DNA from: an uncultured Ruminococcus sp.
Lineage (GTDB): Bacteria > Bacillota > Clostridia > Oscillospirales > Acutalibacteraceae
Assembly (NCBI GenBank): GCA_902773065.1
Contig: CACYDD010000091.1
Span: 1-6,288, forward strand
Length of the DNA: 6,288 nt
Direction of reading: 5' to 3'
Part shown: positions 1 to 4,883 of the stretch, in pieces
Layout: every line of letters begins with the position of its first letter
Numbering within the stretch: the stretch's first letter is position 1
Position numbers and translations under genes: made by a program
The notes under the pieces: model-generated
Told to the model about the DNA's origin: nothing
Seen by the model: only the letters and a program-made list of their open reading frames with translations
The model's database searches: none

Positions 1-214
1 TGATCGTGTAAGTGCCTGCTTCTGTCGGTCTGAATGTGCCGTTTGCTGTTGAAGCAAATTTTGTAAAGCTGCTTGCACCGCTCTTTTTGTAGTAGAACAG
101 GTAGGTGTAAGAGCCTGTGCCTCCCGAAGCTGCACCGATTACCGAGATCGTGTCACCGACCTGAACGCTTGTTTTGCTGAGGGTTGTGTTGTTGGTCAAT
201 TCTGTTGAAGCGGA
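1..214 (-). other. Partial Ig-like C-terminal module of the amylase
   Basis: The frame continues as SASTELTNNTTLSKTSVQVGDTISV, then AASGGTGSYTYLFYYKKSG, then FRPTEAGTYTI at the window edge. This is the beta-sandwich, triple-Tyr type of module that recurs in secreted Ruminococcus-type carbohydrate enzymes and surface proteins. In that group it often precedes a dockerin or other anchoring sequence. Whether one follows here cannot be seen. Confidence 0.55.
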
Positions 215-2758
215 TTTGTAAGTATAAACTACATTGATCGTATCTTCTGCATAAGTACCTGTTGCATTGGACGGAGTGGAACTGAGGGTATAGCCGCTGA
301 AGGTCTTGGCAGTTGTGGTATAGGAAGCAGTGCCGTCAGCAATGCCTTTCAGAATGTCTGAGCCGAGAACCTTTCCGTCAGTGGATACATATTTGACATT
401 TACCTTACCTGTAGGATAAACTTTGCCGTCCTTTACCCATACTTCGCCTGATGCTTCATAGCCGGGAGCGTTAGTACCGGCAGGCTCTTTATTGGCATCA
501 GAACCGGAATTGAAGATGATCTGACCTGACTCTGCGTCATCTACGGAAAGTGAATACCAACCGTTGCCGTCGCTTGTCATTTTTGTTCCGGGCCATGCAC
601 CTGTGAACTGTTTTACCGGACCCGAAGATTCGTCATAAGCATAAAGATATACATCAGCCCAGTTTCCTGCATTATAATAGTGGACGCTGAGGTTGGTAGG
701 CTCAACATAATTGTACTTATAAGTAACGGTGGTTGTGCCTGCCTTGACTGTGCCGACAGAATTGTTTGTCAGAGATTCGTCTGCTTCATAGTTTTTGATG
801 GATTTCGGAGATGTTGTGTAGGTTGTGCCGATCTTTGCAACGGTAGTATCCGATTCTGCAAGTTCTGCACCTGATTCCGCATCAACATATTTTGTTACGA
901 TATATGCGTAATTTGTGCTGTCAAAGGTATAGTAGTAAGTTACGGTTGCTTCGTTCTGGGAATAAGTTCCAGTTGTACTGCCGGTTATGCTTGCTACAGA
1001 ATAGCCATCTGATTTCAGAGCAGAAGTGGTATAGCTTTCTCCGATAAGACCAGCGAGCGTTTCAACCTTAAGTGTTGCACCCGTATCTTTGTTAATGTGT
1101 TTAACAGTTACACGTCCTCTTTCGCCGTCGGGCTCCTGGATCAGGATCGTGCCGTGTGTGCCGCTGTTGAAGGTGACCTTGCCGCCACTGACAACTGCTA
1201 CCGCTTCGTCATAATAATTTTCGAGCATTGTGCCGTCGCTCCAGAGAGAGGAAACATCGACAGTTACAGATGTGTTTGCGCTTGCACCAATCACAGCTGC
1301 GATCTTATCAGAGATGCCATTTTTATTGTACTCTCTCCCGAAAGCAACACCGCTTGTTGCCGTCAGATCAATATTAGAACCTGCGCCGACTGCGATATGA
1401 TTGCTGCGGAAATTACCGACCTTGCCCCAGTGAGCAACAAGGTTCTTGTCATAGCTGTCCCAGTTCATGTCGCTTCTGAGAGAATGACCTGCTCCGCCAT
1501 AGCCGTCCTGCGGAATACCCGAAACATAGGGACGGTTGGTTTCATCACCGTAGTAGATCTGTACCGCACCCGGCAGCATCAGGAAAGCAGAACCCAGATA
1601 ATACTGATCGTCGCTTCTTGCCAGTATTTCGTCGTGAGAGGAGATAAAGGTAAGAACATTGAAGTTGTCATCATTATTGATGGCATTTGCATAATCATTG
1701 TACTTGCCTGAAACTTTTCTGGTTGCAAGGTTGGCACCGCCTGTCATGTCGAAGTTGATCATGGAGTCAAAGCCGCCTTCTGTAAAGTATCCGTCTTTAT
1801 ATACACCGTGATCCCAGTGTTCGCCTGTCATCCAGAAATCGAGGTCGTCGAGTTTCTTATCGGGATTGTTTGCTTTCCACTCCCTGAGAGCAGTTGTGCA
1901 GGCATCCTTGAGCTTTTTCCATGAAGCTTTTTCAACGTGTTTTGCGGTATCGCAGCGGAAACCGTCAACGCCGTATTCACGGACCCATTCGGAAAGCCAT
2001 GTGGTGATATAGCCTGTTACAGTATTGGATGTGCCGTATTTCGCCTGTTTTGCAGCAAGTGTACCTTCCTTGCTCCATTTTGTCTGGAGCACTGTCGGAA
2101 GACCTACCTGATTGGTGGATTCTGTTCTGAAATCGGGAAGACCGCTGAGGGACTGTGTCAGTTCATCTCCGCTGCCAAGACTGTAGCCTGCAACATCAGA
2201 TCTGATCCAGTCAGTACCCCACCATTTCAGCCAGCTTGTTGCATCCTGATCGTAGAGCATATAATTCTGATAATCCTGTGCATTGGAGGAAGGATTCTGG
2301 TAGAAAGACTGCCAACCCGAATCCAGCGCACCGAAGCCGTATTCATTCATGTCATACATACTGCAATAGCCTGCATGGTTCATAACAACATCCATTACAA
2401 TGCGGATGCCGTGTTCGTGTGCAGTATCTACAAGTTTTTTGAATTCTTCCTTTGTGCCGTATGCAGCATCTGTTTCCGTGTAGTCCAGAACATAGTAGCC
2501 GTGGTAGGAATAATGGTAGAAATTGGAACCTCCCTGAATATAGCCGTGGATCTGTTCATAGGGTGCTGTCAGCCAGATCGCATTGACACCGAGGTTATTG
2601 AAATAACCCTCGTTGATTTTTTCTGTAATACCTGCAAAGTCACCGCCATGGAAGGTGGCACGTTGATCGCCGACATTGATATTCTGTCTGCCGTAAGCGT
2701 TGTCGTTTGAGGTATCGCCGTTTTTAAAACGGTCTGTCAGCAAAAAGTAAACAGTAGC
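1..2758 (-). CDS. MalS-like GH13 alpha-amylase with CBM26 and MucBP-like modules; 5'-truncated, 3' end outside window
   Basis: This frame encodes an endo-acting alpha-amylase that would hydrolyse alpha-1,4 links in starch outside the cell. It is open for 919 codons, from 2758 past the window edge. The barrel begins at ATVYFLLTDRFKNGD. Conserved regions are DVVMNH (2375-2392), GFRCDTAKH with the nucleophile Asp at 1949-1951, WMTGEHWDHG with the acid/base Glu at 1820-1822, and ISSHDE with the transition-state Asp at 1631-1633. The wording APYEQIHG, DTAKHVE and MTGEHW resembles E. coli MalS (GH13_19) more than Bacillus amylases. A beta C-domain ends near 1120. Then come MucBP-like modules (923-1114 and 704-913), a CBM26-like module (416-703), a third MucBP-like module (215-415) and an Ig-like module that is cut off. 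The 5' end is defective: an in-frame TGA lies at 2771-2773, and no ATG, ribosome binding site or signal peptide follows it. A TTG at 2741-2743 is the only early start candidate and is unconvincing. It may be a pseudogene, or the join may be an assembly artefact. Confidence 0.9.
215..415 (-). repeat. Third MucBP-like module, C-terminal of CBM26
   Basis: A module of 67 residues opening GKVNVKYVSTDGKVLGSD and closing NVVYTYK. It is the third copy of the beta-grasp-like repeat seen twice on the other side of the starch-binding module. It shares the DG/DTG turn, the SYTT segment, the GY-x-L strand and the final V-x-YTYK strand. The modules have diverged in sequence, so this is not a recent DNA-level duplication. 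Confidence 0.6.
416..703 (-). other. CBM26-like starch-binding module within the amylase
   Basis: About 96 residues starting EPTNLSVHYYN. The pattern W-x-DVYLYAYDES, then G-x-WPG, then DGNGWYSLSVDDAESGQIIFNSG and GEVWVKDGKVY matches the starch-binding family 26 (related to CBM25), in which aromatic residues stack on the glucan chain. Trp and Tyr residues typical of the binding face are present. It would tether the enzyme to raw or granular starch. The assignment is by motif recognition; CBM25 is the closest alternative. Confidence 0.75.
704..1114 (-). repeat. Two tandem MucBP-like protein modules in the amylase
   Basis: Two consecutive modules of about 64 and 70 residues share the pattern V-x-(Y/H)-x(2-3)-D-x-G-x-x-L, then IG-x-(S/T)-YTT, then a Tyr-containing segment and a final TVTYKY/TVTYYYTF strand. 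The first spans 923-1114 (RVTVKHINKDTGATL to TYYYTF) and the second 704-913 (NYAYIVTKYVDAESG to TYKYNYV). A third copy at 215-415 (KVNVKYVSTDGKVLG to VVYTYK) follows the CBM26-like module. MucBP-type folds are common in Firmicute surface proteins. Here they more likely act as spacers or glycan-contact modules, which is inference. Confidence 0.65.
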
Positions 2759-2822
2759 AAAAAAATCTTTTCAAAAAAGCCGACAATTTTGTGCAAAGCT
2801 TATTAATGTATTGATATTTTCA

Positions 2823-2850
2823 TTGACAACATTCTGAAATATAGTAAAAT
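2823..2850 (+). promoter_or_regulatory. Sense promoter of the toxin-like locus
   Basis: A consensus -35 TTGACA (2823-2828) is followed after 16 bases by TAAAAT (2845-2850), a good sigma-A-type -10. Transcription would begin near 2857 and run towards the small ORF at 3049, giving a leader of about 190 nt. Confidence 0.7.
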
Positions 2851-2929
2851 ATTCTTTCAAGGTGATTGACCAGCGGATTGCGGCAGGCAGCGTGACGCTG
2901 CACCCTATCTTGTGATTTTTCAGTCAGAT

Positions 2930-2973
2930 AAAGGCGTTAGTTTCTGCTTTTGCGGCAGTAAACTAACGCCTTT
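2930..2973 (+). terminator. Long stem-loop in the toxin leader; possible attenuator or terminator
   Basis: A perfect 14-bp outer stem pairs AAAGGCGTTAGTTT (2930-2943) with AAACTAACGCCTTT (2960-2973). A CTGC/GCAG inner stem continues it, with one bulged T at 2959. On the plus strand it ends in TTTTG, so it has the shape of an intrinsic terminator with a short T-tract. It lies between the sense promoter and the toxin-like ORF. It could stop most transcripts at about 120 nt, act as a stable 5' UTR structure, or terminate something on either strand. The structure is seen directly; the role is inferred. Confidence 0.6.
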
Positions 2974-2997
2974 TGTGAACTTGAACGCCAAATGACT

Positions 2998-3012
2998 GCG
3001 GAGGCACTCCGC
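2998..3012. repeat. GCGGAGGCACTCCGC palindrome, inverted copy at 3974-3988
   Basis: The 15 bases here are the exact reverse complement of 3974-3988. Including flanks, TGAC-N-GCGGAGGCACTCCGCT matches over about 21 positions with one mismatch. The two copies bracket the toxin-like ORF, the antisense RNA and the DUF6935-like gene. They may be a dispersed palindromic element or two uses of a common hairpin. Confidence 0.55.
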
Positions 3013-3015
3013 TTG

Positions 3016-3041
3016 CACCCCTAATAATTAAAAAGGGGGTG
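3016..3041 (+). promoter_or_regulatory. Shine-Dalgarno sequence of the small ORF and its predicted sequestering stem
   Basis: The ribosome binding site AGGGGGTGAG (3034-3043) is very strong and lies 5 bases before the ATG at 3049. Upstream, CACCCC (3016-3021) is the exact complement of GGGGTG (3036-3041), giving a six-pair GC-rich stem over a 14-base AT-rich loop. This would hide the ribosome binding site in the mRNA, as known for several type I toxin mRNAs. Folding is judged by eye. Confidence 0.6.
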
Positions 3042-3048
3042 AGCGATT

Positions 3049-3141
3049 ATGACCTATGAAGCATTTTTTCAAATGGCAATAGCCGTAACAGGCGTTATCA
3101 GCTTATACATAGAGATTAAAAACTCTCGCAAAAAGAAATAA
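3049..3141 (+). CDS. Hol_Tox-like small hydrophobic peptide, putative type I toxin (30 aa)
   Basis: This 30-residue ORF starts MTYEAFFQMAIAVTGVISLY and ends in a basic tail, NSRKKK. The YEA-x(3)-M start, one short hydrophobic span (about residues 6-21) and a Lys/Arg end are the layout of the putative holin-like toxin family (Hol_Tox) and, more loosely, of TxpA/BsrG-type type I toxins. Those peptides insert in the cytoplasmic membrane and damage it. The start is fixed by a strong ribosome binding site at 3034-3043. The stop codon lies in a stem-loop that also ends a predicted antisense RNA on the other strand. It has its own promoter and a structured leader. It is shorter than many family members, and the hydrophobic span is short with one Glu near its end, so it could be inactive. 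The coding call is strong on context; toxicity is inferred. Confidence 0.75.
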   Translation: MTYEAFFQMAIAVTGVISLYIEIKNSRKKK

Positions 3142-3219
3142 CCGTCCATATTGTGCTTAGGACGGGTTATTTCTAACTCTCTTATAGGGCAGCCGTTTAT
3201 CAGGCGGTCACCTTGTATT
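3130..3219 (-). ncRNA. Predicted antisense RNA (RNA antitoxin) to the toxin mRNA 3' end
   Basis: A consensus minus-strand promoter (3226-3254) would start transcription near 3219. A 14-bp stem-loop (3134-3174) followed on the minus strand by TTTTT (3134-3130) would end it near 3130, giving an RNA of about 90 nt. It would be fully complementary to the last codons and the 3' UTR of the toxin mRNA. The layout matches RatA/TxpA and SR4/BsrG in Bacillus, where 3'-overlapping antisense RNA blocks the toxin or promotes mRNA decay. No protein is expected from it. Ends are predicted from signals only. Confidence 0.65.
3134..3174 (-). terminator. Intrinsic terminator of the antisense RNA, overlapping the toxin stop codon
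   Basis: AGAAATAACC (3134-3143) pairs with GGTTATTTCT (3165-3174), and GTCC (3144-3147) with GGAC (3160-3163), leaving G3164 bulged. On the minus strand the stem runs straight into TTTTT (3134-3130), a normal intrinsic terminator. On the plus strand no T-tract follows, so the sense transcript should read through. The toxin TAA (3139-3141) lies in the stem. Confidence 0.65.
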
Positions 3220-3222
3220 TTT
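3186..3222 (+). terminator. Possible sense terminator of the toxin mRNA
   Basis: A weak interrupted stem pairs AGG (3186-3188) with CCT (3211-3213) and CCG (3193-3195) with CGG (3205-3207). It is followed by TTGTATTTTTATT. This is a plausible end for the sense mRNA near 3222. If used, the mRNA 3' end would fall almost at the antisense RNA start, so the antisense would cover the whole 3' UTR. The stem is imperfect. Confidence 0.4.
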
Positions 3223-3225
3223 ATT

Positions 3226-3254
3226 ATAATATAGTGATTTCGGGATTTTGTCAA
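3226..3254 (-). promoter_or_regulatory. Antisense RNA promoter
   Basis: Read on the minus strand, a perfect -35 TTGACA (3254-3249) and TATTAT (3231-3226) are separated by the ideal 17 bases. This is stronger than the sense promoter at 2823-2850 (17- versus 16-base spacing). That fits the usual rule that the RNA antitoxin is made in excess over the toxin mRNA. Confidence 0.7.
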
Positions 3255-3340
3255 TATATTTACTGCTTAAAATTCACCAAAGACTAAAATCATCAATATG
3301 TTTTGGGAAAATTAAAAATGGTGAACAGTGCATAAAAAGC

Positions 3341-3369
3341 TTGAATTTGCTGCGGAAATATATTATGAT
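3341..3369 (+). promoter_or_regulatory. Promoter of the DUF6935-like gene
   Basis: TTGAAT (3341-3346) and TATGAT (3364-3369) are separated by 17 bases. Transcription would begin near 3376, just before the ribosome binding site AAGGAGAT at 3387-3394. The gene therefore appears to have its own promoter, independent of the toxin-like locus. Confidence 0.6.
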
Positions 3370-3401
3370 TAATTCAAAACTACTGCAAGGAGATCGTTAT
3401 T

Positions 3402-3971
3402 ATGGGACTTTTCGACAAGCTTCAGGAACAAAATCAATCACAGACTCAGACACAACCTCAGGCTGAAAAAATACAGGAGGGTTCTTTTACCTTTACGTTC
3501 AGTCAGCTTCCCGAAAATCTTGAACAACTCAAAGCCCTGCCGGAATCGGTACTGACTACGCCCTATATGACTGCCGCACTTACTGTATGCGCATTTTGCT
3601 GTTATGCAGTCGATAAAGAAAACGGTGCGGAAATGCTGAATTTTCTGCGGGGACCGAAAGGACCTCTTTCAACGTATGACAAGCAGTTTTTTAAAGACAG
3701 ATTTTCGGATTACCCCTATGTTCCGTTTTCTTATTTTGAAGGTGCTGTTCCCGGCAATGATTACCGTCCGGATGAACCTTATAAAATCACCTTTTTTTCA
3801 GACCCCTATTCCTTAGCTCAGGAAGGCTATGCAAAGCTGAATGTCCGCTCGGGCGGTGCAGACAGCCCACGGCAAATTCAGCTTCGCCGCAAAGGAAACC
3901 AATGGTTTTTGTGGGAGCAATACATTCTTGTTGGAATCAGAAAACCAGCCTCCCAAGACCCTTGGGCATAA
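3402..3971 (+). CDS. DUF6935-like protein of unknown function (189 aa)
   Basis: No function can be assigned. The protein opens with MGLFDKLQEQ, then a Gln/Thr-rich low-complexity linker (residues 8-22), then one globular domain (about 28-189). The domain contains QLPENLEQLKALPES, TPYMTAALTVCAFCCYAVD, MLNFLRGPKGPLS, YVPFSYFEGAVPGNDYRPDEPY, then RSGGADSPRQIQLRRKG and WFLWEQYILVGIRKP before a final DPWA. From memory this is the DUF6935 family of Clostridia; I could not search. No signal peptide or clear membrane helix is seen, so it is probably cytoplasmic, possibly membrane-associated through the GLFDKL amphipathic start. The start is fixed by AAGGAGAT seven bases upstream of the ATG. Its own promoter precedes it and hairpins follow, so it looks monocistronic. 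Three Cys residues (63, 66 and 67) cluster in a hydrophobic helix. Confidence 0.88.
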   Translation: MGLFDKLQEQNQSQTQTQPQAEKIQEGSFTFTFSQLPENLEQLKALPESVLTTPYMTAALTVCAFCCYAVDKENGAEMLNFLRGPKGPLSTYDKQFFKDRFSDYPYVPFSYFEGAVPGNDYRPDEPYKITFFSDPYSLAQEGYAKLNVRSGGADSPRQIQLRRKGNQWFLWEQYILVGIRKPASQDPWA

Positions 3972-3991
3972 CAGCGGAGTGCCTCCGCTGT
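3971..3991 (+). terminator. Perfect hairpin at the stop codon of the DUF6935-like gene
   Basis: ACAGCGGAG (3971-3979) pairs perfectly with CTCCGCTGT (3983-3991) over a TGC loop. It begins at the last base of the stop codon. Only CAATTT follows, so the T-tract is poor: it may end transcription weakly or protect the mRNA 3' end. Its core is an inverted copy of the hairpin at 2998-3012. Confidence 0.55.
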
Positions 3992-4029
3992 CAATTTACG
4001 CTTATCTTTATTGAACAATATTATTTCAT

Positions 4030-4062
4030 TGCTGCGTTTTCAGTAAAAACAGAAACGCAGCA
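4030..4062 (+). terminator. Second hairpin, likely terminator before the ABC operon
   Basis: TGCTGCGTTT (4030-4039) pairs with AAACGCAGCA (4053-4062). The A/T-rich sequence TTAAATTTAT follows. It lies between the DUF6935-like gene and the ABC operon promoter and would isolate the two units. The T-tract is interrupted, so the strength is uncertain. Confidence 0.55.
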
Positions 4063-4100
4063 TTAAATTTATCTGAATTTGATTAAAAGTTTGAATTCTA

Positions 4101-4129
4101 TTGTAAAAATATGGTCAATATGTTAAAAT
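4101..4129 (+). promoter_or_regulatory. Promoter of the ABC transporter operon
   Basis: TTGTAA (4101-4106) and TAAAAT (4124-4129) are 17 bases apart, and TGT directly before the -10 gives an extended -10 element. Transcription would start near 4136, a short leader before the ribosome binding site AAGGA at 4149-4153. No operator or riboswitch structure is evident. Confidence 0.55.
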
Positions 4130-4163
4130 AAATTAAAATGCTATTAACAAGGACGGTATATTT

Positions 4164-4883
4164 ATGATAAAGTTTGAAAATGTCACAAAAACCTATAATA
4201 AATCGGTTCGTGCGCTTGATGATGTCAGCTTTAATGTAAAAGGCGGAGAGATTGTCGGTTTTATTGGACCGAACGGTTCGGGTAAAACGACTACCATGAA
4301 ACTGCTGACAGGGATCATCAGACCCGATGAGGGAAAAATAACAATCAACGGTTTTAAAATAAGAGAAGACCCGATCAAGGTAAAGGAATCGATCGGCTAT
4401 ATTGCCGACAGTCCTGATATGTTTCTGAGGCTGAAGGGCAATGAATTTCTGGAACTGATTGCCGATATTTATCACGTACCGACAGACGTGCGGCAGGAGC
4501 GTGTGGAAAGCCTTGCCGAAAAATTTGGTCTGACAGATGCGTTAGGTTCTCCGATGATGAGTTATTCTCACGGTATGAGACAGAAAATGATGGTCATTGC
4601 CGCATTGCTGCATAAACCGCCTGTATGGATACTGGATGAGCCGATGATCGGTCTTGATCCGAAATCTGCTTTTGAGCTGAAACAGCTTATGCGTGACCAT
4701 GCCAAGGAGGGCAACGCTGTATTTTTCTCGACCCATGTGCTTGAAGTTGCAGAAAAGCTTTGTGACAGAGTAGTGATCATCAAAAACGGTCATATCCTCT
4801 ACAGCGGTACGCTTGAAGAGCTTGAAAAGCAAAATAAAAATGATTCCCTTGAAAATATCTTCTTGGAGCTGACAGAAAAATGA
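4164..4883 (+). CDS. ABC transporter ATP-binding protein (239 aa)
   Basis: This cytoplasmic ATPase subunit binds and hydrolyses ATP to drive the permease encoded next. In order it has Walker A GPNGSGKT (residues 35-42), signature SYSHGMRQK (133-141, in place of LSGGQ), Walker B VWILDEP (154-160, catalytic Glu159), D-loop GLDP (163-166) and the switch His191 in STHVLEVAEKLCD. The Q-loop region reads GYIADSPDMF, so the usual Gln appears replaced. Together with YSHGM this recalls the EcsA/BcrA-type exporter ATPases (COG1131). Length is normal for a single-domain ATPase of this class. The start is supported by AAGGA at 4149-4153. The gene overlaps the permease by four bases (ATGA), so the two should be translationally coupled and made in equal amounts. 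The substrate is unknown; drug, peptide or lipid export are possibilities. Confidence 0.93.
   Translation: MIKFENVTKTYNKSVRALDDVSFNVKGGEIVGFIGPNGSGKTTTMKLLTGIIRPDEGKITINGFKIREDPIKVKESIGYIADSPDMFLRLKGNEFLELIADIYHVPTDVRQERVESLAEKFGLTDALGSPMMSYSHGMRQKMMVIAALLHKPPVWILDEPMIGLDPKSAFELKQLMRDHAKEGNAVFFSTHVLEVAEKLCDRVVIIKNGHILYSGTLEELEKQNKNDSLENIFLELTEK

Larger units (their letters stand above)
2771..3048 (+). other. Intergenic region and structured leader upstream of the toxin-like peptide
   Basis: No gene of normal size lies here. From left to right it holds AT-rich DNA up to the sense promoter (2823-2850), then a leader of about 190 nt. The leader contains a 6-bp hairpin with a TGA loop at 2887-2901, a long stem-loop at 2930-2973, a second 6-bp hairpin with a GCA loop at 2998-3012, and a stem that pairs the Shine-Dalgarno sequence (3016-3041). 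Such dense structure in a leader fits a regulated small-toxin mRNA better than an ordinary 5' UTR. No amylase homology was found in any frame of 2771-2880 on the minus strand. Confidence 0.6.

Noticed and set aside
1097..2710. Long plus-strand ORFs (204 and 257 codons) opposite the amylase, and a shorter one at 680-874.
   Set aside because: They are antisense to a frame with clear GH13 motifs, have no ribosome binding site, and their Cys/Ile/Val-rich translations look like nothing functional. The long open stretch comes from the codon use of the amylase.
2759..2765. A one-base slip in the A7 run as the cause of the missing amylase start.
   Set aside because: Removing one base opens a frame back to about 2820 (ending KLSAFLKRFFATVYF), but that frame has no ATG, no ribosome binding site, no signal-peptide pattern and no amylase-like sequence. 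A simple slip does not restore the gene.
3069..3254. A 61-codon minus-strand ORF across the antisense RNA region.
   Set aside because: Its TTG start lies in the -35 box of the antisense promoter, upstream of the predicted transcript start, with no ribosome binding site. The region is better explained as promoter plus non-coding RNA.
3248..3466. A 72-codon plus-strand ORF overlapping the start of the DUF6935-like gene.
   Set aside because: It starts at TTG without a ribosome binding site, spans the promoter of the downstream gene, and overlaps its coding sequence in another frame.
4098..4832. Minus-strand ORFs opposite the ABC ATPase gene.
   Set aside because: They are shadows of a gene with complete Walker A, signature, Walker B and switch motifs, and have no ribosome binding sites.
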